From an uncultured Eubacteriales bacterium (GTDB lineage: Bacteria > Bacillota > Clostridia > Oscillospirales > Acutalibacteraceae), in assembly GCA_900315255.1 (NCBI GenBank), contig OMYH01000010.1, positions 1 to 35,247 of the forward strand: 35,247 bases of DNA, given 5' to 3'. This document shows, in pieces, positions 23,992-30,852 of this stretch. The translations under genes and the position numbers were made by a program. Every line of letters starts with the position of its first letter. Positions within the stretch are counted from its first letter, which is position 1. The notes under the pieces were generated by a model. It did no database searches, was not told where the DNA came from, and saw only the letters and a list, made by a program, of their open reading frames with translations.

Positions 23992-24227
23992 TGACTGACG
24001 ACGAGATCTATGACGAGAAGAGGGCGTTTATCAAAGATAAGCTCCTGCCACTTGCACAGGCGATAGACAGCAATATCATGGATATGACATATCATCTTGT
24101 AATGCATTCTCCATATGACCTTGAGTATGTGACAATTATCTGGAAGAACGCAGACGATCAGCGAGTATATGTTACAGGAGACAGCCTCCTCGCCATATCA
24201 AAAGACGTACTGGGGAAGCTGAGATGA
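23988..24227 (+). CDS. Early hypothetical protein (79 aa)
   Basis: Start ATG 23988 overlaps the preceding stop (ATGA); ATG 23991 is the alternative. The sequence has an N-terminal helix (DDEIYDEKRAFIKDKLLPLA) and a strand-rich second half (EYVTIIWKNADDQRVYVTGDSLLAISKDVLGKL), a compact alpha/beta fold seen in many small phage early proteins. No motif is recognised. It overlaps the next gene by four bases, so the three genes 23335-24502 are probably translated as a coupled set. Confidence 0.68.
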   Translation: MMTDDEIYDEKRAFIKDKLLPLAQAIDSNIMDMTYHLVMHSPYDLEYVTIIWKNADDQRVYVTGDSLLAISKDVLGKLR

Positions 24228-24502
24228 AGCTGAAAATAAGAGATGTAGCATTCGAGAGTGATCCTGTCAGCGGCACAGCTACCGTGATACAAGGTGAAGA
24301 CTGCCAGCGCAGCACTAAGTACAGGAACGCCGTCGAAGCCTGGAACGCCTTCGCAGAACTGGCGCTCCGCCCCTTTGAGCAGAAGCTGAGGGACGAGCTC
24401 GAAGAGAACGGTTTTAACAGGTGGACAGGCATTAAAGGTGATACACCGACAGAGTCAGAGCTTGCAGCGATGGACTTCTATCAGTCCGTAAGGCGTAGCT
24501 GA
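24224..24502 (+). CDS. Early hypothetical protein (92 aa)
   Basis: Begins in the ATGA overlap with the previous gene. N-terminal strands (KLKIRDVAFESDPVSGTATV) precede a helical part (RNAVEAWNAFAELALRPFEQ) and a GIKGDTPTESELAAMDFY end. No catalytic motif, cysteine cluster or membrane segment apart from a single Cys. No function recognised; its place in a coupled series suggests an early host-takeover or DNA-metabolism accessory. Confidence 0.66.
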   Translation: MKLKIRDVAFESDPVSGTATVIQGEDCQRSTKYRNAVEAWNAFAELALRPFEQKLRDELEENGFNRWTGIKGDTPTESELAAMDFYQSVRRS

Positions 24503-24503
24503 T

Positions 24504-24767
24504 ATGGGGAAGCGTATTGACTATGATCAAGCTCTCAGCTGTGCATCTCTGAAAGAGATTGACTCCATTTATGCGCCGCAAAATAAGTACGGCTACCATA
24601 TCAACGTCAATCACCCTCAGATAAAGCCATTGTACGATAAATACAAACGGCACATCGGTGAGAAGATACTTTCTGACGCTCAGCGCAGGCACTTCGAGAG
24701 CATTATATTCAAGATGATAGAGAAAAATAGAACGAAGGAGACAGAAAATGCAAACGATAATACATAG
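24504..24767 (+). CDS. Early hypothetical protein (87 aa)
   Basis: Starts 2 bases after the previous gene. The sequence KRIDYDQALSCASLKEIDSI followed by YGYHINVNHPQIKPLYDKYK is basic and helical, ending in an Asn-rich tail. The pattern of a short helix bundle with a HIN-VNHP-I turn is not one I can name. It overlaps the following membrane protein by 20 bases. Confidence 0.65.
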   Translation: MGKRIDYDQALSCASLKEIDSIYAPQNKYGYHINVNHPQIKPLYDKYKRHIGEKILSDAQRRHFESIIFKMIEKNRTKETENANDNT

Positions 24768-25035
24768 CATGATGTATGCTCTTGTAGCTGTCGCTATCCT
24801 TGCTATGCTCCTAGTACCCGTCGAGCTTGCTTCTGAGTACATTCAGAAGAGCAGGCAGGACAAGGCAGAGCATAAGGATATTGAGCTCAATATAAGAGTA
24901 TGGGAAAGCATAGCTCTGAGCTGCGATCCTGTCGAGGACGCCTACGACAAAGGCTATGCGATTGCAAGGCTTGTGATATATCATCACGAGCTTGAAGAAC
25001 TTGAAAACAACCGAAAAAGAGACTTGTGCAGTTGA
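24748..25035 (+). CDS. Small single-pass membrane protein
   Basis: A 95-aa protein with one N-terminal transmembrane helix (MMYALVAVAILAMLLVPVEL), then a charged cytoplasmic-type tail (EYIQKSRQDKAEHKD) and a helix ending ELEELENNRKRDLCS. It has no lipobox and no obvious cleavage site. The stop codon is formed by palindrome copy 4, so the last residues (LCS) are set by the repeat. Early membrane proteins of this size sometimes block superinfection or sense the membrane; there is no direct support for that here. Confidence 0.72.
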   Translation: MQTIIHSMMYALVAVAILAMLLVPVELASEYIQKSRQDKAEHKDIELNIRVWESIALSCDPVEDAYDKGYAIARLVIYHHELEELENNRKRDLCS

Positions 25036-25042
25036 ATGCACA
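25025..25042. repeat. Dispersed palindrome, copy 4 (variant)
   Basis: TGTGCAGTTGAATGCACA differs from the exact copies at three positions, in the centre and one arm. It overlaps the stop of the membrane protein gene and lies just upstream of the AAGGAG of the PcfK-like gene. Confidence 0.65.
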
Positions 25043-25060
25043 CCGAAGGAGATTAAGAAC

Positions 25061-25435
25061 ATGAACAGAGAAGAATATTTTCAGACAAGCCCGAGCAAGG
25101 TCTCGGGAAAAATACAAAAGGCAATAGCATCTGCCACAGCCGCCGCACTTGAGAGCTTCTGCGATCAGGAGCCCGAGTTTGAACAGGCTATAGAGCAGAG
25201 TGGCAAGACCTTTCAGGACTGCCTTAATGCCGTTGCTGACGGTGTAGGCAGCAGCATATCTGATATCGAGGTATACCGCCGCGCAGTGAAGTTTTATTTC
25301 TCGACGGCGACGGTGAGCTTTATAATGCAGATAGACCTCAGCGGCGATAACGGAGCAACAAAGCCGCCTATTACTATGACAGAGAGCAGCAATGATACGC
25401 TGAGCATATCCCTCGATGATCTCCTGGACTTCTGA
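25061..25435 (+). CDS. PcfK-like protein
   Basis: A 124-aa protein from ATG 25061 behind GAAGGAG. The pattern F.DCL.AV..GVGSSISDIEVYRRAVKFYF followed by VSFIMQIDL matches PcfK-like proteins, known from conjugative plasmids and mobile elements, where PcfK and PcfJ genes are neighbours. The following gene is indeed PcfJ-like, which supports the call. The C-terminus is acidic (SLDDLLDF). Biochemical role is not established. An upstream in-frame extension to 24992 crosses palindrome copy 4 and is rejected. Confidence 0.75.
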   Translation: MNREEYFQTSPSKVSGKIQKAIASATAAALESFCDQEPEFEQAIEQSGKTFQDCLNAVADGVGSSISDIEVYRRAVKFYFSTATVSFIMQIDLSGDNGATKPPITMTESSNDTLSISLDDLLDF

Positions 25436-25447
25436 GGAGGTACGGAC

Positions 25448-27079
25448 GTGGAAGAGTTTATCAATGCAGAAGCATACCGCGAGGAGATAGAGGATTTATT
25501 TCCGAAATTCGTGTTTTATCGCAGAGGATATCATGCTCCTTCCGTAGGACTATACGGAGATACAGTAGACGGAGAGAGAGACAGCAAGATCACTGACTGC
25601 TATTGCACCGCCTGCCATGAGAGATATGAGGACGGCATCCGCAAGCCAAAGGAGTACAAGCATATGGAGCTTGGCTACTGTGCCAACTGCGGACATCCTG
25701 TCGAGCTCAGGCAGATGAACAAGGGGCGGCGGTCCTATTACTTTACAAGAAATATCGCTCTCTTTGAAGGCGCAGGAGATATCATGAGAATACGCTGCAT
25801 TAAAGCATATCAGCGCTTTTCAGAAGATACATCCGAAATGGAGCCTGAGATCGGCTGGTATACAGTAACACAGTATGAGCTTACACCGGGGCAGGCTATA
25901 CAGTACAAGGCGGTATGGAACAGGAAAAAGCAGCAATACGACTGGATTAAGAAAAAGACAGGCTGCACAGAGCCAAACTTTAACGTAGGCGGTTTTGGGT
26001 ACGCCGACAGGAACTATACTATTATCAATCAAGGAGCTGTTGATCATAGCTTCCTGCGCTATCTGTTCAAGGGAGAGCACTTTGACTATATTTATATTAC
26101 ATGGCTCTGCTGCTATGCGCAGCATCCTCAGCTTGAATACCTCCTACACGGAGGCTTTGAGTATCTTGCAAGGAACTATGTCGAGAGCCGCGTCCCCGAG
26201 TACGGAAAGTTCGTCACAGTCCGGTATAACTGGCGCAGCAATGACCTCAAGAAGATGTTGCATCTTGACAGGCTGGAGATTAAGCACCTTGCCAAGGATC
26301 AAGGCAGATACTACGATAGCTATATCAAGTTCAGGCGTGATTTTTTCAAAGGCAGAAATACTGCTGAAACGCTGAAATACTTTGAGGACTTTCATAGCTC
26401 CACGAGTTATATCCGAGAAGTCGAGGACATGACCGGCATTCCTCGCAAGAAGATAATGGACTATGCTCTCAGGAAGCAGAACAGGCAAGGGACATATTTT
26501 TTTCTTACACTCTACAAGGACTATATTGACCAATGCATTGAGCTCGAACGAGATATGACTTCAGAGGTTGTCACGATGCCGAAGGATATGTTTGCTGCTC
26601 ACGAGCGTACAACGGATATGCTGCGCACCATACGCAGCGAGAAAGCAGCTGTACAGCTTGCGGAGTCAGATGCTCACCGCCGTGATCTGGAAGTTACGGA
26701 CATGGAACTCGGCCTTATTCTGCGTCTGCCATATGATACAAATGAGATAGTCGAAGAGGGAGAGAAGCTCTCTCACTGTGTCGGAGGATATGCAGACCGT
26801 CACGCAGCAGGTAAGCTGTCAATAATGTTCCTGCGTACTATGAGTCACCCTGATACTCCGTATTATACAATGGAAGTTTCGAACGACCTTCAGATAGCAC
26901 AGTGCAGAGGATATAGGAATAATAACGCCAATAATCCGAAGCCTGAGGAGATCATCGAATTTGAACGCCGGTACAAGGAGTATCTCGATGAAGTCAAGAA
27001 GAATCGCAAGAAGGAAGCAAAGAAGGCTGAGCGAAAGAAGAAAAAACAACAGCGGCAGGCTGCAAGGCGCGCCGCATAA
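25448..27079 (+). CDS. PcfJ-like protein
   Basis: A 543-aa protein starting at GTG 25448 behind GAGGAGG. Residues 51-81 hold a zinc-ribbon-like cluster (CYCTACHERY ... CANCGH). The C-terminal PcfJ domain is marked by LSHCVGGYADRHAAGK at about 440-455, then SNDLQIAQCRGYRNNNANNP. The end is a strongly basic helix (KKNRKKEAKKAERKKKKQQR) suggesting nucleic-acid contact. PcfJ-like genes occur on conjugative elements and many gut phages; function is not known. Length is normal for the family. It pairs with the PcfK-like gene 12 bases upstream. Confidence 0.85.
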   Translation: MEEFINAEAYREEIEDLFPKFVFYRRGYHAPSVGLYGDTVDGERDSKITDCYCTACHERYEDGIRKPKEYKHMELGYCANCGHPVELRQMNKGRRSYYFTRNIALFEGAGDIMRIRCIKAYQRFSEDTSEMEPEIGWYTVTQYELTPGQAIQYKAVWNRKKQQYDWIKKKTGCTEPNFNVGGFGYADRNYTIINQGAVDHSFLRYLFKGEHFDYIYITWLCCYAQHPQLEYLLHGGFEYLARNYVESRVPEYGKFVTVRYNWRSNDLKKMLHLDRLEIKHLAKDQGRYYDSYIKFRRDFFKGRNTAETLKYFEDFHSSTSYIREVEDMTGIPRKKIMDYALRKQNRQGTYFFLTLYKDYIDQCIELERDMTSEVVTMPKDMFAAHERTTDMLRTIRSEKAAVQLAESDAHRRDLEVTDMELGLILRLPYDTNEIVEEGEKLSHCVGGYADRHAAGKLSIMFLRTMSHPDTPYYTMEVSNDLQIAQCRGYRNNNANNPKPEEIIEFERRYKEYLDEVKKNRKKEAKKAERKKKKQQRQAARRAA

Positions 27080-27091
27080 CAGGAGGATATC

Positions 27092-28273
27092 ATGAACGAA
27101 ATTATAACAGCAGAAGCAGGGGAGAGCGCTCTCCCTGCCTCAGCCAGAGCTATACAGATAACGGAGCGCATCAGAGCCAACGGCAGGACCGCAGTCAATG
27201 CGGTCTGTGCTATTGGTGAGGATCTCCGCACTATGAAGATAGACGGGCTCTACACTGAGCTCGGATATGAGGACTTTGAAAGCTACGCAGAGAAGGAGTT
27301 TGACCTGAAGCGTAGACAGGCATACCAGTACATAAGCGTATACGAAAAGCTCGGAAAGGAGTTTGTGCAGTCAAATGCACAGCTCGGCATCACAAAGCTC
27401 GCGCTCCTCGCTACTGCGAACCCCGAGGACCGTGCTGAGGTCATGGCGTCCGAGGACGTCGGCGGAATGACTACACGAGAGCTCGAAGAGCTCCTCGAAA
27501 AGTACAAACAGCAGGGGGAGCAGCTCTCGCTCCTGCAAGAGGAGAACACCAAGCTCGAAGCAAAGGTGGAGGAGCTTGAAAATGCTCCAAAGGACGTTCA
27601 AGTTGCTACAAAGGAAATTCCTGTCCCAGATAAGGAGACAGAAGAACAGCTTCGCAAGAAAACGCAGGAGCTTATATCTGCGAACGCAGAAAAAGAATCC
27701 ATGAAAAAAGAACTAAACTCTGTAAACGCAGAGCTTCAGCTTGAAAAGACTGCAAACGATAGGCTCCGCAGGGAAATGAATGCTGAAATCGAGGAAAAGG
27801 TAAAAAAGGAAGTCGCTGCTGAGGTCAAGAAGCAGGCAAAAGAACTGAAACAGAAAGATATCGAGCTTCAGAACGCGAGAGCCATGAAAGAACAGGCGGA
27901 GCAGGAGAAGAAGGCACTCGAAAAGAAGATATCAGAACTGGAACAGGCAGCGCAGAAGCCGCCTGAGAACGCCGACAAGAGCAACTTCAAAGTGCTGCTC
28001 TCCACAGTCTATCGTGATATGCTCGGACTTGTGGAATTCATAAAGGATACCGAGGACATTGAGGAGCGTAAGCAGTATTTCCAGAAAGCGCTCGAAATCC
28101 TTCATATCTGTGAGGATAGTATCAAGAAGATAGATTTTCCAGTGGAGATACCGAAGCAGCCCCTGACGTCTCGCGGAGTAGTTGATATCGGTAGCATGAA
28201 GCCGATATCAAGCAGCAACGCGGAATATGACGATGACGACTACGACGAGGAGGAAGACGATGAAGATGAATGA
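27092..28273 (+). CDS. DUF3102-like / ParB-HTH-like coiled-coil protein
   Basis: A 393-aa protein. Residues about 20-105 (ITERIRANGRTAVNAVCAIG; LKRRQAYQYISVYEKLG) resemble the N-terminal helix-turn-helix-like region of DUF3102-type and related phage/plasmid proteins. Residues about 125-290 are a very long coiled coil, then a helical domain (KVLLSTVYRDMLGLVEFIKD), and an extremely acidic tail (YDDDDYDEEEDDEDE) that may mimic DNA. Palindrome copy 5 is in frame within the HTH region. The next gene's start lies inside its acidic tail codons. Probably DNA binding; function is inferred. Confidence 0.7.
   Translation: MNEIITAEAGESALPASARAIQITERIRANGRTAVNAVCAIGEDLRTMKIDGLYTELGYEDFESYAEKEFDLKRRQAYQYISVYEKLGKEFVQSNAQLGITKLALLATANPEDRAEVMASEDVGGMTTRELEELLEKYKQQGEQLSLLQEENTKLEAKVEELENAPKDVQVATKEIPVPDKETEEQLRKKTQELISANAEKESMKKELNSVNAELQLEKTANDRLRREMNAEIEEKVKKEVAAEVKKQAKELKQKDIELQNARAMKEQAEQEKKALEKKISELEQAAQKPPENADKSNFKVLLSTVYRDMLGLVEFIKDTEDIEERKQYFQKALEILHICEDSIKKIDFPVEIPKQPLTSRGVVDIGSMKPISSSNAEYDDDDYDEEEDDEDE
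27364..27381. repeat. Dispersed palindrome, copy 5 (variant)
   Basis: TGTGCAGTCAAATGCACA, one base different from the exact copies, in frame within the coiled-coil protein gene (read as VQSNAQ). Confidence 0.7.
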
Positions 28274-28448
28274 ACAAATTCCTAAACCGTGTAAGTGCGG
28301 AAACACTCTTGTCGGCACTACGCATGAGTTTTTCTTCGGTACAACAATATATCACGTATCATGCCTGATATGTGGAGATCAAGGGAAAAGTGCTGATACA
28401 CCAGAGAAAGCTATCGAGCTTTGGAATGAAATGGTGAACGAGCAATGA
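28260..28448 (+). CDS. Lar-like zinc-ribbon protein 1
   Basis: A 62-aa protein from ATG 28260 behind GAGGAGG. Cys11-x-Cys13 and Cys35-x2-Cys38 form a zinc ribbon, followed by GKSADTPEKAIELWNEM, the end typical of the Lar restriction-alleviation family (C..CG ... C..CG.......EAI..WN). Family members reduce host type I restriction, so counter-defence is the likely role, by homology-style pattern only. It overlaps the tail of the preceding gene and the start of a second Lar-like gene. Confidence 0.78.
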   Translation: MKMNEQIPKPCKCGNTLVGTTHEFFFGTTIYHVSCLICGDQGKSADTPEKAIELWNEMVNEQ

Positions 28449-28810
28449 GAATAAAACTCAGACAATGCTCATGTGGCGGCACTGCCGAGATTGTAGACGG
28501 GGAGCCTACCGAGCTGGGAGCTAAGATGCTCCGCGAGTATGGGCTTACGCCGTCGAGGACATATAAAGCTGTGTGCAGCTCCTGCGGTAAGAGTACCGCG
28601 TCCTTCCCTTACGGTGACGAGGTAAAGGCGGACTGGAACCGCCTGAATCCTCCGCCACCGAGAAAGTACGTCAAGGTCGTGCGGTGTAAGGACTGCATAC
28701 GTCTCAATCGGTATGACTGCCCTATGGCATATATCGAACACCATACACTGCAATTTGCAGCTGTTGCTCCGGACTTTTACTGTGCGAAAGGAGCGGACCA
28801 TGAACCGTGA
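28445..28810 (+). CDS. Lar-like zinc-ribbon protein 2 with extra C-terminal zinc motif
   Basis: A 121-aa protein overlapping the first Lar-like gene by 4 bases. The N-terminal half repeats the Lar pattern: Cys8-x-Cys10, Cys44-x2-Cys47, then DEVKADWNRLN. The C-terminal half has a second metal motif: Cys81-x2-Cys84, Cys92 and Cys113 (VRCKDCIRLNRYDCPM; DFYCAKG), a separate module common in small phage proteins. The two-module fusion is unusual in length. Role in restriction alleviation is possible. Confidence 0.75.
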   Translation: MRIKLRQCSCGGTAEIVDGEPTELGAKMLREYGLTPSRTYKAVCSSCGKSTASFPYGDEVKADWNRLNPPPPRKYVKVVRCKDCIRLNRYDCPMAYIEHHTLQFAAVAPDFYCAKGADHEP

Positions 28811-29204
28811 TAAGCTTAGCAAGCGTCCTCTGATAGAGATACTCCATTATATCAATATGAATATCGAGGACTGTCTGTATCAATTGCTGTCGAATACCAC
28901 AGACGAAATGAAGCGCTCTCGCTGTAAGAAAATGAAGTGCTGCTATGACTGTCTGTCCGAATGGCTCAATGAAGGAGGAAGAAAAATGTATGTAGGTAAG
29001 GAATGGCTTGAACCCTGTGAGGTAAACGCACTTGTAGACAAGCTGAAAGCCGAACGTGATGAATCAAAGGGAGAGCTTCTGCGTGCAAAGGCTCTCTTAA
29101 TGCAGATACGTGCCTATTATAGTGCTACACCCGGCTGGGATATGTACGAGGACGACGTCATCGCCCTTATCGGTAAGAAAAAGGAAGGGACAGAGAATGA
29201 CTGA
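28800..29204 (+). CDS. Early hypothetical protein with internal start (134 aa)
   Basis: ATG 28800 overlaps the upstream gene by 11 bases. Helical N-terminus (LIEILHYINMNIEDCLYQLL), a Cys-rich stretch (SRCKKMKCCYDCLSEWL), and a second part beginning MYVGKEWLEPCEVNALVDKL. A near-consensus AGGAGGAAGAAAA lies in front of the internal ATG at 28986, so a shorter 72-aa product is also likely. The C-terminal part (AERDESKGELLRAKALLMQI) resembles many small phage proteins built of one helix pair. Function unknown. Confidence 0.65.
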   Translation: MNRDKLSKRPLIEILHYINMNIEDCLYQLLSNTTDEMKRSRCKKMKCCYDCLSEWLNEGGRKMYVGKEWLEPCEVNALVDKLKAERDESKGELLRAKALLMQIRAYYSATPGWDMYEDDVIALIGKKKEGTEND

Positions 29205-29373
29205 CACAGATATGCTGCACATGGCAGCTCTTGAAAAAGAAAGCCTTGAGATGTGGAAGCTCCTTCGGGAGACACTGCCTGTTCTGAGGGCGGCTATTTT
29301 TACAGATTACAAAGATACCAGTAAAGCAAATGAGCTGTACGACAGGATAGTAAAAAAGGTAGGCCGGGAGTGA
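29197..29373 (+). CDS. Early hypothetical helical protein (58 aa)
   Basis: Starts at ATG 29197 within the end of the previous gene. It is all-helical: MTDTDMLHMAALEKESLEMW, then LLRETLPVLRAAIFTDYKDT and a short basic end. No motif is recognised; an upstream extension to 29110 is inside the preceding gene and lacks a ribosome site. Confidence 0.6.
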   Translation: MTDTDMLHMAALEKESLEMWKLLRETLPVLRAAIFTDYKDTSKANELYDRIVKKVGRE

Positions 29374-29389
29374 TAGGAGGCGAACCAAA

Positions 29390-29614
29390 GTGTTAAAACT
29401 TACGATAGGTAATAAGGGAAAATGCAAGATTGACATCGAAGCAGAACTTAAACAGGCTATTGCTGAAGTTATGTTGGCTAATGTAGCGCTCACACAGATT
29501 ATATCACAAAATATGAAAATGTCGTTTGAAGCAGCAGCAATGTTCCTATTTCAGCACACAACGCTTGCACATAAGCAGGCTATGGATGTAAAGGACGATG
29601 ATACAAATGGCTGA
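29390..29614 (+). CDS. Early hypothetical protein (74 aa), GTG start
   Basis: GTG 29390 behind ATAGGAGGCGAACCAAA. Short strand pair (LKLTIGNKGKCKIDIEAEL) then two helices (KQAIAEVMLANVALTQIISQ; AAAMFLFQHTTLAHKQAM). The base composition here is more AT-rich than the DUF3102-like gene. Function unknown; overlaps the following gene by 17 bases. Confidence 0.65.
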   Translation: MLKLTIGNKGKCKIDIEAELKQAIAEVMLANVALTQIISQNMKMSFEAAAMFLFQHTTLAHKQAMDVKDDDTNG

Positions 29615-29978
29615 GAACGAACTTCAAAAACTCATAAAAGGTATATTTAGCCATATAAAAGACAAGTACGGATATACCGATGAACAAGCTCTTATTTATT
29701 TGCAAGGTTATCAAGATTGTGCAGAAGAAAATCAGAAATCACTTGAAAAGCGTGATAAAATGCTTAGAGATACAGTTGCAGAGCTGGCAGAAGCAAAGCG
29801 ACTTCTGAAATCAGCGACAAACGTGCTGAATATGTTTATACCGTGCGATGAAGATTATAATTGCAGTGAATGTATAAAACAGAGACAGAACTGTGATTAC
29901 GATGACAGCTTTAGGTGGCGTTACGCCGATGAAGCCCTTGCGCTTATCGGAGAGGACGGTGAGCAGAATGACGATTGA
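29598..29978 (+). CDS. Early hypothetical protein with Cys pair motif (126 aa)
   Basis: Start ATG 29598, or ATG 29607 (MAENELQ) as alternative. An N-terminal helix pair with YTDEQALIYLQGYQDCAEEN, a coiled coil (SLEKRDKMLRDTVAELAEAK), and a C-terminal Cys motif CDEDYNCSECIKQRQNCDYD (C-x5-C-x2-C-x6-C), suggesting metal binding, then DEALALIGED. The same ALIG end is seen in the gene at 28800, so the two may share a C-terminal module. Function unknown. Confidence 0.65.
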   Translation: MIQMAENELQKLIKGIFSHIKDKYGYTDEQALIYLQGYQDCAEENQKSLEKRDKMLRDTVAELAEAKRLLKSATNVLNMFIPCDEDYNCSECIKQRQNCDYDDSFRWRYADEALALIGEDGEQNDD

Positions 29979-30153
29979 TGATAAGGAAACAACGGTGAAA
30001 GCTTATTTTAACAAGTTTATCAATTTCGCAAGAGCGATATATGAGAGCCAGTATGGTGAAGGGAACGGCACTGACGGCGAAGCAACAGTGAGCGCAGAGA
30101 TAGACGAAGCACGAAAAATTCATATTTCCATAACTATGGAGGATTTAACATGA
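29968..30153 (+). CDS. Early hypothetical protein (61 aa)
   Basis: ATG 29968 overlaps the end of the upstream gene. Sequence DDKETTVKAYFNKFINFARAIYESQ followed by a flexible Gly/Asp segment and EARKIHISITMEDL. Mixed helix/strand, acidic. No motif recognised. It is coupled by a 4-base overlap to a tiny membrane protein gene. Confidence 0.58.
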   Translation: MTIDDKETTVKAYFNKFINFARAIYESQYGEGNGTDGEATVSAEIDEARKIHISITMEDLT

Positions 30154-30296
30154 TATTTAAAATATTAGTGATCGCATACATCTGTTTATTGATTGCTTGT
30201 ATTTTTAAGCTTGACTATCGTGTTAAACGACTTGAAGAAAACAGCATAGATTTAGCACAAAAATTGTTAGAAACGATTGAAATGCTAAAGCGTTAA
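30150..30296 (+). CDS. Tiny membrane protein (48 aa)
   Basis: A short ORF with ATG 30150 in an ATGA overlap and GGAGG upstream. MIFKILVIAYICLLIACIFK is a single transmembrane helix, then a charged helix DYRVKRLEENSIDLAQKLLE that could form a coiled coil. The arrangement resembles small phage membrane proteins (spanin-, Rz- or hemolysin XhlA-like in outline), but here it is in the early operon. Function unknown. Confidence 0.6.
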   Translation: MIFKILVIAYICLLIACIFKLDYRVKRLEENSIDLAQKLLETIEMLKR

Positions 30297-30320
30297 AAAG
30301 GTATTTGAAAGGAGTGAACT

Positions 30321-30482
30321 ATGAAAGTAATACTATTTTTCGTCCTTGCGAGCCTCACTGGCTACATAATAGGCTATCTACTCGGCAGATTTACCGCGGA
30401 GCAGGAACTGCAAGAGAGACGCTCCGAGCTGGACCTCGACGAAGAACCCGAGGACGCCTGGGACGAGCTGTTTAAGGAGTGA
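30321..30482 (+). CDS. Tiny membrane protein (53 aa)
   Basis: ATG 30321 follows AAAGGAGTGAACT. Transmembrane helix VILFFVLASLTGYIIGYLLG with small-residue G-x3-G spacing that could pack in the membrane, followed by an acidic cytoplasmic tail (LDLDEEPEDAWDELFKE). It is the second of two adjacent tiny membrane genes. Function unknown. Confidence 0.62.
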   Translation: MKVILFFVLASLTGYIIGYLLGRFTAEQELQERRSELDLDEEPEDAWDELFKE

Positions 30483-30489
30483 GAAAACA

Positions 30490-30753
30490 ATGATACATGA
30501 ATTAAAAATAGCTCCCGAGTACTTTGAGAAGGTTATCACAGGAGAGAAGACCTTTGAGGTCCGCAGAGATGATCGTCCTTACGCTGTACTGGACAAGCTC
30601 AGACTGAAGGAGTACAAGGGACACGGATATACCGGCAGGGAAGCCACTGTCGCAGTGTCATATATTCTGCGCGACAAGAACTATGTCAAGGACGGCTTCT
30701 GCATTCTCGGGATAAAGCTGATACTTCCCGAGGATATTAGACAGATCCTATAA
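30490..30753 (+). CDS. DUF3850-type ASCH/PUA-like protein
   Basis: An 87-aa protein: MIHELKIAPEYFEKVITGEK, TFEVRRDDRPYAVLDKLRLKEY, and VSYILRDKNYVKDGFCILGI match the DUF3850 family, which has an ASCH/PUA-like RNA-binding fold and is common in phages. It probably binds RNA or a modified nucleotide; precise function is unknown. Its stop lies in the first of three 10-bp direct repeats. Confidence 0.85.
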   Translation: MIHELKIAPEYFEKVITGEKTFEVRRDDRPYAVLDKLRLKEYKGHGYTGREATVAVSYILRDKNYVKDGFCILGIKLILPEDIRQIL

Positions 30754-30781
30754 TTGCAACCAATTGCAACCAATTGCAACC
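30752..30781 (+). repeat. Three tandem 10-bp direct repeats (iteron-like)
   Basis: Three perfect AATTGCAACC units in tandem. Directly after comes an 8-bp inverted repeat ACCGACAT/ATGTCGGT (30779-30796) and further ACCGA words at 30805, 30819 and 30832. This is a protein-binding-site-like cluster: an operator for the next gene or part of a replication origin. Confidence 0.75.
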
Positions 30782-30796
30782 GACATCAATGTCGGT
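30779..30796. promoter_or_regulatory. Inverted repeat next to iterons
   Basis: ACCGACAT, CA, ATGTCGGT: a perfect 8-bp dyad following the direct repeats. A TATAAT at 30813-30818 lies downstream, but the corresponding -35 is poor, so a regulated promoter is only possible. Confidence 0.5.
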
Positions 30797-30852
30797 CACA
30801 ACATACCGATATTATAATACCGAATAAAAACACCGAAAAGAGGCTGAATATT

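Noticed and set aside
30752-30781. CRISPR array from the tandem 10-bp repeats
   Set aside because: Units are adjacent with no spacers and far too short; there are no cas genes. No CRISPR array was seen anywhere in the window.
30754-30852. N-terminal extension of the truncated recombinase
   Set aside because: The extra 33 codons are iteron and dyad DNA translated into low-complexity residues; ATG 30853 gives the usual domain start.
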